Positions 44,957 to 55,857 are shown, numbered from the stretch's first letter. The stretch: 64,000 bases of DNA from Xenophilus arseniciresistens (GCF_028023875.1 NZ_JAQIPB010000001.1:930001-994000), one strand, 5' to 3'. The notes: a model not told the origin generated them from the sequence alone. Numbers and translations are program-made.

Positions 44957-44983
44957 TTTATAGAAATGTGTCCCGCCGGACAC
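44957..44983 (-). promoter_or_regulatory. Promoter with 16-bp operator dyad for the unrecognised gene
   Basis: On the minus strand TATAAA (44962-44957) is a good -10 element. GTGTCC-N4-GGACAC (44968-44983) is a perfect palindrome starting five bases upstream of it, inside the -35/-10 spacer. A repressor bound there would block RNA polymerase. The start point is expected about 25 nt before the ATG. Confidence 0.55.
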
Positions 44984-45027
44984 CATCTCCCGAAGGTGAT
45001 GGCGCCGGTCATGAGGTCTAGGCCCCC

Positions 45028-46152
45028 TCAGAGCGTGTGGCTGCGATCGCCGTGCGAAAAGCCGATCGGCTCCCAGGGCTCGCCGGCCGCCAGGCCGAGC
45101 ACCTTGAAGAGTTCGCCCATCTCGTGCTCGTGCACCAGCCGGGCGGCCAGCGTGCGTTCGGCCAGGGTGGCGGCGTCCAGGCGCGGGCCCAGGCCGCAAT
45201 TGAAGAGGAAGCGCGCCTGGCTGGTGTAGCCCAGCACCGCGAGGCCTGCGTCCTGCGCCGCGAGCGCGATGCCGGTGAAGTCGACGTGCGCCGTGATGTC
45301 CTTGTCGCCCACGGCCACCAGCGGGTTCGAATCGGACTGGTGTGCCTGATGGCACATCACGGTGCCCATGTGGCGCTGCGGGTGGTAGTACTCGGCCTCG
45401 GGGAAGCCGTAGTCGATCAGGAAGGCCGCGCCGCGCGCCAGCCGCTCGGCCAGCGTGGCGACCCAGGCGCGCGCCTGCGGGTGGATCTCGGTCAGGTAGT
45501 CCTGCGGGCCGTCGATCTCCAGCGGCGGGCGCAGGTCGGTGGGGCGGTCTTCCCAGGCCAGGTCAGCGGCGCCCACCGGGCGGACCACACCACGCTCGTG
45601 CCAGACCCCGCGCACGCGGTGCAGCAGCTTCACGGGCATGGCGTCCAGCACCTCGTTGCCCACCACCACGCCTTCGATGCGCTGGGGCAGTTCGCTGACC
45701 CAGCGCACCTTCTCGCCCCAGGCCGCGAGCCGCTCGCGCTGGCGCTCGCGCAGCGCGCCCGAGAGGTCGACGATGGTGTAGCGCCGCAGGCCATCGCCCA
45801 GGGCTCCCAGCAGTTGCGCGGCCAGCGCACCGCTGCCGGCGCCGAATTCCCAGACCTCGTCGGTGCCGCTGTGGGCCAGGGCCTCCTGCACCTGCACGGC
45901 CAGGGTCTGGCCGAAGAGTTCGGAAAGCTCGGGCGCGGTCACGAAGTCGCTGCCCGAGCCGGGCAGGTGGCCGAACTTGCGGCTGCCGTGTGCGTAGTAG
46001 CCGGCGCCGGGGGCGTACAGCGCCAGCGCCATGAACTGGTCGAAGGGCAGCCAGCCGTCGTGCCGCGCCAGGGCGGCGTCGATAATCCGCGCCATCGCGT
46101 CCGAGGGCGTGGCATCAGGGGAGGCGCCTTGCGCGCCGGGCTCCAGAGTCAT
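45028..46152 (-). CDS. MidA-type SAM-dependent methyltransferase (DUF185)
   Basis: This 374-residue protein has PFDQFMALALYAPGAGYYAHGSRKFG, SDFVTAPELSELFGQTLAVQV, the SAM-binding WEFGAGSGALAAQLL and GNEVLDAMPVKLL, all typical of NDUFAF7/MidA proteins. The mitochondrial relative methylates an arginine of complex I NDUFS2; bacterial members are presumed protein-arginine methyltransferases. ATG 46152 is preferred to a longer start at 46218, which would nearly meet the divergent SDR start. Confidence 0.9.
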   Translation of the reverse strand: MTLEPGAQGASPDATPSDAMARIIDAALARHDGWLPFDQFMALALYAPGAGYYAHGSRKFGHLPGSGSDFVTAPELSELFGQTLAVQVQEALAHSGTDEVWEFGAGSGALAAQLLGALGDGLRRYTIVDLSGALRERQRERLAAWGEKVRWVSELPQRIEGVVVGNEVLDAMPVKLLHRVRGVWHERGVVRPVGAADLAWEDRPTDLRPPLEIDGPQDYLTEIHPQARAWVATLAERLARGAAFLIDYGFPEAEYYHPQRHMGTVMCHQAHQSDSNPLVAVGDKDITAHVDFTGIALAAQDAGLAVLGYTSQARFLFNCGLGPRLDAATLAERTLAARLVHEHEMGELFKVLGLAAGEPWEPIGFSHGDRSHTL

Positions 46153-46220
46153 CGCCGCATTATCGAAGCGCCGGTCCGCCCTCTGGCGCGCCGCACCTTT
46201 TCCTTCCATTGCACCCATCC

Positions 46221-47015
46221 ATGAACGCTCCCCCTTCCCCGCAGCGTGCCGTGCTCGTGACGGGCGGCGCCCGGCGGCTCGGCGCCGCCATCTGCGAAGC
46301 CTTCGCGCGCGCGGGCTGGCAGGTGTGGTGCCAGTACCGCGCCTCGGGCGACGAGGCCCGAAGCCTCGTTCAGCGCCTGCGCGCCGAAGGCCATGCCATC
46401 GAGGCCGTGGCAGCCGACATCACCACGGCGCAGGGCCGCCAGGCGCTGATGCAGCAGGTGACGGCGCAGGGGCCGCTGCACGCGGTGGTGAACAACGCCT
46501 CGGCCTTCGAGGCCGATACGGGCGCGGACTTCGACGAGGCCGCGGCGATGGCGCAGATCGGCGTGAACCTGATCGCGCCGCTGGACCTTGCACGCCAGTT
46601 GGCAGCCCAGCCCGGCAGCCACGAGTGCTGCGCCATCCACGTGCTGGACCAGAAGGTCTACAACCTCAATCCCGACTATTTCTCCTACACCGTCTCCAAG
46701 CTCGCGCTGGAACGCGCGGTGGCGCTGCAGGCCCAATCGCTGGCGCCGCGGCTGCGCGTGTGCGGCGTGGCGCCGGGCATCCTCTATGCCAGCGGGCCGC
46801 AGGCCGAAGACAACTTCGCGGTGGCCGCCCACGCCAACCTGCTGCGCCGCCCCATCGACCCGGCCGACGTGGCCGCCACCTGCCTGTTCATGGCCCAAAC
46901 CCCCAGCCTGACGGGCAGCACGGTCTGCGTCGACAATGGGCAGCACCTCGTGCCGCTGCCGCGCGACATCATGTTCGTGACCGACGAACTGCTCAAGAAA
47001 CACCTGCCTTCATGA
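46221..47015 (+). CDS. Pteridine-reductase-like SDR (FolM-like)
   Basis: This 264-residue SDR has TGGARRLG (the two Arg typical of pteridine reductases), NNASAFEAD and YTVSK. The FolM/PTR1 subgroup reduces dihydromonapterin or dihydrofolate. Its stop codon overlaps the start of a dihydroneopterin aldolase gene (ATGA), which supports a pterin role. Start ATG 46221; an upstream TTG (46209) is less likely. Confidence 0.85.
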   Translation: MNAPPSPQRAVLVTGGARRLGAAICEAFARAGWQVWCQYRASGDEARSLVQRLRAEGHAIEAVAADITTAQGRQALMQQVTAQGPLHAVVNNASAFEADTGADFDEAAAMAQIGVNLIAPLDLARQLAAQPGSHECCAIHVLDQKVYNLNPDYFSYTVSKLALERAVALQAQSLAPRLRVCGVAPGILYASGPQAEDNFAVAAHANLLRRPIDPADVAATCLFMAQTPSLTGSTVCVDNGQHLVPLPRDIMFVTDELLKKHLPS

Positions 47016-47395
47016 CCGCCCCCGACCCGCTCCTGGCGAACTGCCGCCGTCTCTTCCTGCGCGACTACGAGGTGTGGATCAACATCGGCGTGCACGAATT
47101 CGAAAAGCGCGCCGAGCAGCGCGTGATCATCAACGTGGACCTGTGGGTGCCGCTGGCGCTGTCCACGCCCAGGGCCGACGAGCTCGAAGAAGTGGTGGAC
47201 TACGACTTCATCCGCCGCACCATCGCGCAGCGCCTGTCCAAGGGCCACATCCACCTGCAGGAAACGCTGTGCGACGAGCTGCTGACGCAGCTGCTGGACC
47301 ACCCCAAGGTGCAGGCCGTGCGCCTTTCCACCGCCAAGCCCGACGTGTACCCCGATTGCGCAGCCGTGGGCGTGGAAGTCTTCAGGAGCAAATGA
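47012..47395 (+). CDS. folB: Dihydroneopterin aldolase
   Basis: This 127-residue enzyme converts 7,8-dihydroneopterin to 6-hydroxymethyl-dihydropterin and glycolaldehyde in folate synthesis. The family features are [47 protein letters not shown] and the catalytic-lysine region [18 protein letters not shown]. An epimerase-type (FolX) role is possible given the FolM-like neighbour. It overlaps both the SDR and ttcA by four bases. Confidence 0.9.
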   Translation: MTAPDPLLANCRRLFLRDYEVWINIGVHEFEKRAEQRVIINVDLWVPLALSTPRADELEEVVDYDFIRRTIAQRLSKGHIHLQETLCDELLTQLLDHPKVQAVRLSTAKPDVYPDCAAVGVEVFRSK

Positions 47396-48342
47396 GCATC
47401 ATGAGTGCCGTCTGGAACGACGAAGCCGACGCAGCGCCCGCGGGCACGGCCAACAGCGCCAAGATCGAGCGCGAGGCCCACAAGCTCGAAAAGCGCCTGT
47501 GCCGCGAGGTGGGCCGTGCGATCAGCGACTTCAACATGATCGAGGCCGGCGACAAGGTGATGGTGTGCCTGTCGGGCGGCAAGGACAGCTACGGGATGCT
47601 GGACATCCTGCTCAAGCTCAAGGCCCGCGCGCCGGTGCACTTCGACCTGATCGCGGTCAACCTCGACCAGAAGCAGCCCGGCTTTCCCGAAGACGTGCTG
47701 CCGGCCTACCTGAAGCAGGTGGGCGTGCCCTTCCACATCGAGGAACAGGACACCTACAGCATCGTCAAGCGCGTGGTGCCCGAAGGCAAGACCACCTGCG
47801 GCCTGTGCTCGCGGCTGCGCCGCGGCATCCTCTACCGCGTGGCCGATGAGCTGGGCGCCACCAAGATCGCGCTGGGCCACCACCGCGACGACATCCTGGC
47901 CACCTTCTTCCTCAACATGTTCTTCGCGGCCAAGCTCAAGGCCATGCCGCCCAAGTTGGTGAGCGACGACGGCAGGCATGTGGTGATCCGCCCGCTGGCC
48001 TATGTGGCCGAGAAGGACCTGGTCCGCTGGGCGCAGCACCGCGGCTTTCCGATCATTCCGTGCAACCTGTGCGGCAGCCAGGAAAACCTGCAGCGCCAGG
48101 TGGTGGGCGACATGCTGCGCGACTGGGAGCGCAAGCACCCGGGCCGCATCGAGAACATGTTCAGCGCGCTGCAGAACATCGCGCCCTCGCACCTGCTCGA
48201 TGGAACCCTGCACGATTTCAAGGGTCTCAAGCCCACCGGCGTGGCCGACGAGAACGGCGACAAGGCCTTCGACCCGCCGGAGTTGCCGCCTTCCTCGCCT
48301 GCCGCCGGCCTGCCGGCACTGCAGGTGGTGAAGATCGGCTGA
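47392..48342 (+). CDS. ttcA: tRNA 2-thiocytidine(32) synthetase
   Basis: TtcA thiolates cytidine 32 of some tRNAs, using ATP and a [4Fe-4S] cluster. It has 316 residues with PP-loop SGGKDSYGM (about 60-68), the CxxC pair in [12 protein letters not shown] and a further CxxC in [18 protein letters not shown] 47392 overlaps the folB stop; ATG 47401 is an alternative. Confidence 0.95.
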   Translation: MSIMSAVWNDEADAAPAGTANSAKIEREAHKLEKRLCREVGRAISDFNMIEAGDKVMVCLSGGKDSYGMLDILLKLKARAPVHFDLIAVNLDQKQPGFPEDVLPAYLKQVGVPFHIEEQDTYSIVKRVVPEGKTTCGLCSRLRRGILYRVADELGATKIALGHHRDDILATFFLNMFFAAKLKAMPPKLVSDDGRHVVIRPLAYVAEKDLVRWAQHRGFPIIPCNLCGSQENLQRQVVGDMLRDWERKHPGRIENMFSALQNIAPSHLLDGTLHDFKGLKPTGVADENGDKAFDPPELPPSSPAAGLPALQVVKIG

Positions 48343-48454
48343 TCGCCGCACCAGCCCGCCAGGCGCGCGCACCGCGCACCCCAGCCAGCGCTGAAGACGG
48401 CCCCGGCGCCCTGCACCACGCGTGCGTGCGAGGCGCCAGACCTGGATGCCAGCC

Positions 48455-49108
48455 ATGCGTTCGCTCAAGATCCTTTGCCTTCTGGCGGTCTTCACCGCCC
48501 TCTCGGGCTGCGCCACCTCCTGGGTGGTGGACAGCGAGGTCAACAGCCATTCCAGGCTGCAGGGCTTCGCGCCCGGCGCCAGCTATCGCTTCGAGCGCCT
48601 GCCCTCGCAGACCGAATCCGAGCGCGCGCGCCAGGCCCAGACCGAGCTCGAAGCCATGGCCGCGCCGGCGCTGGCCGCGGCCGGCCTGCGCCAGGACGAA
48701 GCCGCCGCCCGCTACAGCGTGCAGGTCAACGCGCGCGTGATGCGCGTGGCCTCGCCCTGGGACGACCCGTGGATGCGCGACGGCTGGGGCCCGCGCTGGG
48801 GCGGCCCCTGGTACCCCGGTTGGGGCTGGCACGGCAGCGTCTGGTACGGCGGCGGCTGGAACGACCCCTTCTTCGGCCCGCCGCGCCAACCCTGGTACTT
48901 GCGCGAAGTCAGCCTGGTGATGCGCGAGCTGCCCGGCAACACGGTGGTCTATGAGACCCGCGCGCGCCACGACGGCCCCTACAACATCAGCCAGCATGTG
49001 CTGCCGGTGATGTTCAGCGCGGCGCTGCAGGGCTTTCCGAACCCGCCCGCGGGCGACAGGCGCGTGGACATTCCGCTGGGCGGCCCCAAGCCCGCCGGCA
49101 AGCCCTGA
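48455..49108 (+). CDS. DUF4136 lipoprotein
   Basis: This 217-residue lipoprotein has lipobox LSGC (Cys19). The mature part begins ATSWVVDSEVNSHSRLQGFAPGASYRFE, the DUF4136 signature. A Trp/Gly/Pro-rich stretch (about 105-147) follows. It should sit in the outer membrane facing the periplasm. ATG 48446 is an equally possible start. Function unknown. Confidence 0.87.
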   Translation: MRSLKILCLLAVFTALSGCATSWVVDSEVNSHSRLQGFAPGASYRFERLPSQTESERARQAQTELEAMAAPALAAAGLRQDEAAARYSVQVNARVMRVASPWDDPWMRDGWGPRWGGPWYPGWGWHGSVWYGGGWNDPFFGPPRQPWYLREVSLVMRELPGNTVVYETRARHDGPYNISQHVLPVMFSAALQGFPNPPAGDRRVDIPLGGPKPAGKP

Positions 49109-49142
49109 AATCTGTTGCCAGTCGTAACTTTAGAATGACCCG

Positions 49143-49793
49143 ATGCAGGTGACCCGACTCCTAGCCGTGCGCCACGGCGAGACTGCGTGGAACGCCGATG
49201 GCCGCATCCAGGGCCATCTGGACATTCCGCTCAACGAACAAGGGCTCTGGCAGGCCGGCCGCGCAGGCGCCGCCCTGGCGGACGAAAGCATCGGCGCCAT
49301 CTACGCCAGCGACCTCCAGCGGGCCTGGCAGACGGCGCAGGCCATTGCCCAGGCGCAGCCCCAGCCCCCCATCGTGCAGGCCGATGTCCGGCTGCGCGAG
49401 CGCGCCTTCGGCGAGTTCGAGGGCCGCAGCTTCGCGCAGATCGAAACCGAGCTGCCCGAGGACGCCCGCCGCTGGCGCCAGCGCGACCCCGAATTCACCC
49501 CGCCGGGCGGCGGCGAGAGCCTGATCCAGTTCCGCGAACGCGTGGTGCCGGCGGCGGCCGAACTCGCGGCCCGCCACCCGGGTCAGCTGGTGCTGCTGGT
49601 GGCCCACGGCGGCGTGATGGACCTGCTCTATCGCGCCGCCACCGCGCAGGAGCTGCAGGCGCCGCGCAGCTGGCAGCTGGGCAATGCGACGGTCAACCGC
49701 CTGCTGTGGACGCCGCAGGGCTTCAGCCTCGTGGGCTGGAACGACGACGCCCACCTGCAACAGGGCACGGTGCTGGACGAGTCCACGAGCTGA
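49143..49793 (+). CDS. Histidine phosphatase family protein (GpmB-like)
   Basis: This 216-residue phosphatase has the phosphohistidine motif AVRHGETAWNADGRIQGH, SDLQRAWQTAQAI, RLRERAFGEFEG and the second catalytic His in LLVAHGGVMDLL. Such proteins are cofactor-independent in fold but of varied substrate: phosphoglycerate, alpha-ribazole phosphate or others. There is no cobalamin gene nearby, so CobC is not supported. Confidence 0.9.
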   Translation: MQVTRLLAVRHGETAWNADGRIQGHLDIPLNEQGLWQAGRAGAALADESIGAIYASDLQRAWQTAQAIAQAQPQPPIVQADVRLRERAFGEFEGRSFAQIETELPEDARRWRQRDPEFTPPGGGESLIQFRERVVPAAAELAARHPGQLVLLVAHGGVMDLLYRAATAQELQAPRSWQLGNATVNRLLWTPQGFSLVGWNDDAHLQQGTVLDESTS

Positions 49794-49812
49794 GCCCGGC
49801 CCGCGCTGGCGG

Positions 49813-49839
49813 TTGAGGCCAGTGGGCAGCTTCTAAAAT
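49813..49839 (+). promoter_or_regulatory. Putative sigma-70 promoter
   Basis: TTGAGG (49813-49818) and TAAAAT (49834-49839) are separated by 15 bp, slightly short. They lie 20 bp before the start of the exported protein gene. Confidence 0.4.
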
Positions 49840-49859
49840 GCGCGGTTGCCAGCCTCTGG

Positions 49860-50339
49860 ATGAACCCCATGAACCGCTGCCCCACGCATCAAAACCCCCT
49901 CTTCCACAAAGTCCGGCCGCACCTGCTGCTGGCACTTGCACTGGCCCTGGCCGCAGTGCTGCTGCCCCTGCAGGCCCGCGCCCAGGACATCGCCGCGCAA
50001 GTGCAGACCCAGAACGAAGCCGCGCTGGGTGGGCGCAACTTCCCTGTGGGCACCCTGCGCGGGCGCATGGCCTTCGGTGTGTTCCCTGAAGTGGAACTCG
50101 ATGGCAAGGCGGAGCGCCTCGCCCCGGGCGCGCGCATCCGCGATCCGCGCAACCTGCTGGTGGTGCCCAGCGCGGTGGGCGGCCAGTACCTGGCCGTGAA
50201 CTACCGCCGCGACGCGGCCGGCATGGTCAACGACGTGTGGATCCTCACGCCCGACGAAGCCAGCGGCGCGCGCGCGTCGGCCGGCGGCGCGCCCTTCCTG
50301 AACTTCTGGCCCTTCATTTCGCGCGGCGCCAACGAGTAA
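49860..50339 (+). CDS. Small exported protein of unknown function
   Basis: This 159-residue protein has a signal peptide (about 1-42: basic start, Leu/Ala core, QARAQ). The mature part starts DIAAQVQTQNEAALGGRNFPVGTLRGRMAF, then a region with PGARIRDPRNLLVVPSAVGGQYLAVNYRRDAAGMVNDVWILT, mostly beta-like. I do not recognise a family. An internal ATG at 49869 is an alternative start. It is followed by miaB after 108 bp. Confidence 0.75.
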   Translation: MNPMNRCPTHQNPLFHKVRPHLLLALALALAAVLLPLQARAQDIAAQVQTQNEAALGGRNFPVGTLRGRMAFGVFPEVELDGKAERLAPGARIRDPRNLLVVPSAVGGQYLAVNYRRDAAGMVNDVWILTPDEASGARASAGGAPFLNFWPFISRGANE

Positions 50340-50447
50340 GGCCTGCGCCAGCGCGCGCAGCCATTGCCACTTTCTCCTTTTTTTGCCAGCGCGGCCTGTT
50401 CAGGCCCCGCGGCCCACGACTCATTTCCTCGCCCCGAGGTACACCCC

Positions 50448-51827
50448 ATGTCCCGCAAAGTTTTCATCAAGACCTTCGGCTGCCAGATGAACGAGTACGA
50501 CTCGGACAAGATGGCCGACCTGCTCGCCGCCGCCGAGGGCTACACCCCCACGCAGGACGTGGAGGAAGCCGACCTGATCCTGTTCAACACCTGCTCGGTG
50601 CGCGAGAAGGCCCAGGAAAAGGTGTTCTCGGACCTGGGCCGCGTCCAGCACCTGAAGGCCAAGGGCGTGAAGATCGGCGTGGGCGGCTGCGTGGCCAGCC
50701 AGGAGGGCGATGCCATCATCAAGCGCGCGCCCTATGTGGACGTTGTCTTCGGCCCGCAGACCCTGCACCGCCTGCCCGAGATGCTGGCGCGGCGCGAGGC
50801 CGAGAAGCGCCCGCAGGTGGACATCTCCTTCCCCGAGATCGAGAAGTTCGACCACCTGCCGCCCGCGCGCGTGGAAGGCGCCACGGCCTATGTGTCGATC
50901 ATGGAAGGCTGCTCCAAGTACTGCAGCTACTGCGTGGTGCCCTACACCCGCGGCGAGGAGGTGAACCGCCCGCTGGACGACGTGCTGGTGGAAGTGGCGG
51001 GCCTGGCCGAACAGGGCGTGCGCGAGATCACGCTGCTGGGCCAGAACGTGAACGCCTATCGCGGCAAGATGGGTGATACCAGCGAGATCGCCGACTTCGC
51101 GCTCCTGATCGAGTACATCGCCGAGATCCCGGGCATCGAGCGCATCCGCTACACCACCAGCCACCCCAACGAATTCACGCCGCGCCTGATCGAGGCCTAC
51201 GCCAACATCCCGCAGCTGGTGAGCCACCTGCACCTGCCCGTGCAGCACGGCAGCGACCGCATCCTGATGGCGATGAAGCGCGGCTACACGGCCATGGAAT
51301 ACAAGAGCACGATCCGCAAGCTGCGCGCGATCCGCCCGCAACTGGCGCTCTCGAGCGACTTCATCGTGGGCTTCCCCGGCGAGACCGAGCAGGACTTCGA
51401 GCGCATGATGAAGCTGATCGAAGACCTGAGCTTCGACGCCAGCTTCTCCTTCATCTTCAGCCCCCGCCCCGGCACGCCGGCCGCCGCGCTGCACGACGAC
51501 ACGCCGCACGAGGTCAAGCTCCGGCGCCTGCAGCATCTGCAAAAGACCATCGAGGACAACGTCAAGCGCCTGTCCGACGCGATGGTGGGCAGCACGCAGC
51601 GCATCCTCGTGGAAGGTCCGTCGAAGAAGGACCCGAAGGAACTCATGGGCCGCACCGACTGCTTCCGCGTCGTCAACTTCGAGGCACCGCCGCGGCTGGT
51701 GGGTCAGATGGTGGACGTGAAGATCACGCGCTCGCTCTCGCACACCCTGCGCGGCGAGGTGGTGACGCGAGATCTCGTGCGTGACCACCCGCCGCTGCAC
51801 GCGCAGGCCCATCCGCAGCCCGTCTGA
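50448..51827 (+). CDS. miaB: tRNA-2-methylthio-N6-dimethylallyladenosine synthase
   Basis: MiaB is a radical-SAM methylthiotransferase acting on i6A37 of tRNAs. It has 459 residues. The N-terminal UPF0004 domain cysteines are in [19 protein letters not shown] and GGCVA; the radical-SAM motif is CSKYCSYC; a TRAM domain closes the protein (about 390-450). The stop overlaps the next start (TGATG), so the sensor kinase gene is coupled to miaB. Confidence 0.96.
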   Translation: MSRKVFIKTFGCQMNEYDSDKMADLLAAAEGYTPTQDVEEADLILFNTCSVREKAQEKVFSDLGRVQHLKAKGVKIGVGGCVASQEGDAIIKRAPYVDVVFGPQTLHRLPEMLARREAEKRPQVDISFPEIEKFDHLPPARVEGATAYVSIMEGCSKYCSYCVVPYTRGEEVNRPLDDVLVEVAGLAEQGVREITLLGQNVNAYRGKMGDTSEIADFALLIEYIAEIPGIERIRYTTSHPNEFTPRLIEAYANIPQLVSHLHLPVQHGSDRILMAMKRGYTAMEYKSTIRKLRAIRPQLALSSDFIVGFPGETEQDFERMMKLIEDLSFDASFSFIFSPRPGTPAAALHDDTPHEVKLRRLQHLQKTIEDNVKRLSDAMVGSTQRILVEGPSKKDPKELMGRTDCFRVVNFEAPPRLVGQMVDVKITRSLSHTLRGEVVTRDLVRDHPPLHAQAHPQPV

Positions 51828-53326
51828 TGAGCAGCACGGCACACGCCCCCGACAGCGCCGCAGCGCCGCTGCTGCACGCAGGCCCGCGCCCGCGCGGGCG
51901 CAGCCGCGCGCGCGGCTCCTTCCAGCAATTGCTGCTGTTCGCCTTCTTGCTCATCACCGCCTTGCTGCTGGCCGTGGCGCTGCGCGCCGTGTTCCAGTAC
52001 GACGAGCTGATGAAGCAAAGCCGCGACACCGCGCGCAGCGCGCTGCAGCTCTCGGGCGCGGCCCAGACGCTGGCCGAGCGCAGCGCGGCCATGGAACGCT
52101 CGGGCCGCCAGTCGCTGGTGCTCAACGACGCGGTGCTGCGCCGGCGCTTCAACGAGGCCTCGCGCGACGCGCAGGCCGTGGTGCAGCGCCTGGTGGACAA
52201 CGGGCTGCTGCCGCAATCGGCCGAGCTGTGGCGCGCGCAGATGGCGATCATCGAGGAGCTGCTCACCGGCCCGGCCGACACGGCGCTGGCGCGCGAGGGC
52301 TCGATGGCGATGCAGTTCCGCGAGCTCGAGACCATCAACACCCAGATCGCCCAGCAGGCCCAATTCCTGATCGAGGCGCAGAACAACGCGCTGTCGCAGC
52401 GGCTCGAAGGCGCACAGCGGCGGCTGATGCAGCAGGTGGTGGCCGCCAGCGCGCTGGCGGTGGCGATGGCGCTGGCCTTCGGCATCTGGCTGGCCCGGCC
52501 CTTCAAGCGGCTGGAGCGCGCCATCCACGGCCTGGGTGAGAACCGGCTGGACGAGCCCATCGACATCCGCGGCCCGGCGGACGTGCGCCGCGTCTCGCAG
52601 GAGCTGGACTGGCTGCGCCTGCGGCTGATGGAGCTGGATGCCGACAAGGCACGCTTCCTGCGACATGTCTCGCATGAACTCAAGACACCGCTGGCCGCCC
52701 TGCGCGAAGGCGTGTCGCTGCTGGAGGAAGGCGTGACCGGCGCGCTGAACCCGGCGCAGCGCGAGGTCGCACAGATCCTGCAGCAGAACACTGTGGCCCT
52801 GCAAAGCCAGATCGAGGCGCTGCTGCGCTTCAACGCAGCCGCCTTCGAGGCGCGCCAGCTCCAGCGCGAGCGCACGCCGCTTTTGCCGCTGATCGAATCG
52901 CAGATCGAGGCCCAGCGCCTGCAGTGGCAGGCCCAGGGCCTGCAGGTGCGCGCCGAAGGCGAGCCCGTGGCCGTGCATGTGGACCCGACCAAGCTGGGCA
53001 CCGTGATCGGCAACCTGCTGTCCAACGCGATCCGCTTTTCGGCCCGCGGCGGCACCATCGCCTTCACCGTTTCGGCCACGGCCGACACGGTCTGCATCGA
53101 CCTGCAGGACGCCGGCCCGGGCGTGGCGCCCGAAGACCGCGAGCGCGTGTTCGAACCTTTCTACCGCGGCGAGCGCCAGCCCGAGCATGCGGTCAAGGGC
53201 ACGGGCATCGGCCTGTCCATCGTGCAGGAGTACATTGCGGCCCATGGGGGCCGCATCGAGTTGCTGCCGAACGACCCCAACGGCCCCGGCGCGCACTTTC
53301 GCATCGAGTTGCCGCGCTCGAGCTGA
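51827..53326 (+). CDS. glrK: Sensor histidine kinase, GlrK/QseE type
   Basis: This 499-residue inner-membrane kinase has helices at about 33-55 and 205-224 flanking a periplasmic helical domain, a HAMP-like linker, HisKA with His283 in RHVSHELKTPLAALREG, and HATPase_c with N-box GNLLSNAIRF, DAGPGVAPEDRERVFEPFYRGE and GTGIGLSIV. The domain layout and the following lipoprotein and sigma-54 activator genes match the glrK-qseG-glrR locus of enterobacteria. The start shares a base with the miaB stop. Confidence 0.9.
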   Translation: MSSTAHAPDSAAAPLLHAGPRPRGRSRARGSFQQLLLFAFLLITALLLAVALRAVFQYDELMKQSRDTARSALQLSGAAQTLAERSAAMERSGRQSLVLNDAVLRRRFNEASRDAQAVVQRLVDNGLLPQSAELWRAQMAIIEELLTGPADTALAREGSMAMQFRELETINTQIAQQAQFLIEAQNNALSQRLEGAQRRLMQQVVAASALAVAMALAFGIWLARPFKRLERAIHGLGENRLDEPIDIRGPADVRRVSQELDWLRLRLMELDADKARFLRHVSHELKTPLAALREGVSLLEEGVTGALNPAQREVAQILQQNTVALQSQIEALLRFNAAAFEARQLQRERTPLLPLIESQIEAQRLQWQAQGLQVRAEGEPVAVHVDPTKLGTVIGNLLSNAIRFSARGGTIAFTVSATADTVCIDLQDAGPGVAPEDRERVFEPFYRGERQPEHAVKGTGIGLSIVQEYIAAHGGRIELLPNDPNGPGAHFRIELPRSS

Positions 53327-53354
53327 GCCGCGACTCCGTCTGAATCCCTCCCAC

Positions 53355-54041
53355 ATGTCCCAACGATTTTTCAGCCTGCCCCCCCAGGCCCGCAACCTTG
53401 GTCTGCTGCTGTCGGCCAGCGCGCTGCTGAGCGCCTGCACCCTGCCGGCCACCGCCCCCAACACCGGCACGACCCCACCTGCTGCGGCGGCCACACCCGC
53501 CGCCCAACCCGCGCCGCCAGCACCGCCCGCGCTGCGCCCCGTGGAGGCCGAACCGCAGGCACCCGCCACGCAGATGCAGCCGCGCGCACCCGGCCCGCTG
53601 AGCAACATGCTGGCGCATGCCGACCGCGTGCGCAGCCTCTCGCCAGCCGACCTGAGCGCCGAGATTGCGCGCCTGGGCGATGCGGCTTCGGCCCCCGGCG
53701 CCAACCCCACTTTGGTGATGCAGCACGCCATTGCACTCGCGCAGACGCGCAACGCACCAGACCTGGCGCGCGCGCTGGGCCTGATGCAGCGCGTGGCCAG
53801 CGACAACAGCGAAGCAGGCCTGGCGCTGCAGCCGCTGGCGCGCCTGCTGGCGGCGCGCTACCAGGAACAGCGCCGCGTGGAGGAAGACCGCGACCGCCAG
53901 GCCCAGCAGGTCAAGGAGGCGCAGCGCCGCATCGACCAGCTCACCGACCGGCTGGAGGCGCTGCGCGCCATCGAACGCAGCTTCGGCCGCCCGGCCCCCG
54001 CCAACGGCAGCACCCCTCGCGGCGCGCCGCCGCCGCATTGA
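53355..54041 (+). CDS. qseG: QseG-like outer-membrane lipoprotein
   Basis: This 228-residue protein has a lipoprotein signal with lipobox LLSAC (Cys28), a Pro/Ala-rich linker (about 30-80), a helical middle (about 85-170) and a C-terminal coiled coil (about 175-210, RRVEEDRDRQAQQVKEAQRR). Sequence similarity to enterobacterial QseG is low; the identification rests on position between the kinase and regulator genes and on the lipoprotein/coiled-coil layout. QseG activates GlrK by direct contact in enterobacteria. Confidence 0.75.
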   Translation: MSQRFFSLPPQARNLGLLLSASALLSACTLPATAPNTGTTPPAAAATPAAQPAPPAPPALRPVEAEPQAPATQMQPRAPGPLSNMLAHADRVRSLSPADLSAEIARLGDAASAPGANPTLVMQHAIALAQTRNAPDLARALGLMQRVASDNSEAGLALQPLARLLAARYQEQRRVEEDRDRQAQQVKEAQRRIDQLTDRLEALRAIERSFGRPAPANGSTPRGAPPPH

Positions 54042-54049
54042 TCCTGCCC

Positions 54050-55462
<1,413 letters not shown>

Positions 55463-55516
55463 CGACAGGGCTAAGTGCTTGATTTCATTGAGCTTGGTCA
55501 GGTGGGCCGGTGGGCT

Positions 55517-55534
55517 TGTCGGGCTTAGGCGACA
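55517..55534. promoter_or_regulatory. GlrR-type binding site 2 (TGTC-N10-GACA)
   Basis: TGTCGGGCTTAGGCGACA is a second exact TGTC-N10-GACA match, 67 bp after the first and about 130 bp upstream of the predicted start site, a normal distance for an enhancer-binding protein. A half-site GACA at 55564-55567 follows. Confidence 0.75.
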
Positions 55535-55597
55535 GAATCGGCCACATTTGAGTCCGGAGCGGCGACAGAGCCGCCAAGTCACCACCAAAAATCAACA

Positions 55598-55610
55598 CAA
55601 GCCGTTGATT
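55598..55610 (-). promoter_or_regulatory. IHF consensus site between enhancer and promoter
   Basis: The minus strand reads AATCAACGGCTTG, an exact match to WATCAA-N4-TTR. It lies in a short AT-rich stretch between the GlrR sites and the -24 element, the usual place for IHF-assisted looping. Confidence 0.6.
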
Positions 55611-55629
55611 TAAAACAGATTAATCATGC

Positions 55630-55645
55630 TGGCACGGGGTTTGCC
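55630..55645 (+). promoter_or_regulatory. Sigma-54 promoter upstream of the opgH unit
   Basis: TGGCACGGGGTTTGCC matches the sigma-54 consensus TGGCAC-N5-TTGC at every fixed position; the -24 GG is at 55631-55632 and the -12 GC at 55643-55644. Transcription should start near 55656, at or one base before the ATG of the 66-codon ORF. Confidence 0.85.
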
Positions 55646-55656
55646 CTATAGCTGGC

Positions 55657-55857
55657 ATGAACACACTCTCTCGCCCTTCTTTCGCACTGCGCCCGCAGCG
55701 TGACAGCCTGCGGCACAAGCAGAACTCCGTGACCCGCGCCCGCCCCCTGGGCGGCGCTCCCGTTGCCCTGGCCGCTGGCCATGGCAGTGCGTCGGACAGC
55801 GTGTTCAAGCGCCTTCCGACCATCGGCGAAACGCCGGCACTGCACGCCAACGCCTGA
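55657..55857 (+). CDS. Possible 66-residue protein in the opgH leader
   Basis: The ORF MNTLSRPSFALRPQRDSL... is basic at first, with no signal or membrane segment, and has fairly coding-like third positions. It ends with TGA 10 bases before the opgH ATG. The predicted sigma-54 start coincides with its ATG, so it would be leaderless, and I see no ribosome-binding site. It may instead be untranslated leader or a small RNA analogous to GlmY. I do not recognise the product. Confidence 0.4.
   Translation: MNTLSRPSFALRPQRDSLRHKQNSVTRARPLGGAPVALAAGHGSASDSVFKRLPTIGETPALHANA

Noticed and set aside
49143-49793. Assignment of the histidine phosphatase as CobC (alpha-ribazole phosphatase)
   Set aside because: No cobalamin gene is nearby and the motifs are shared by the whole family.
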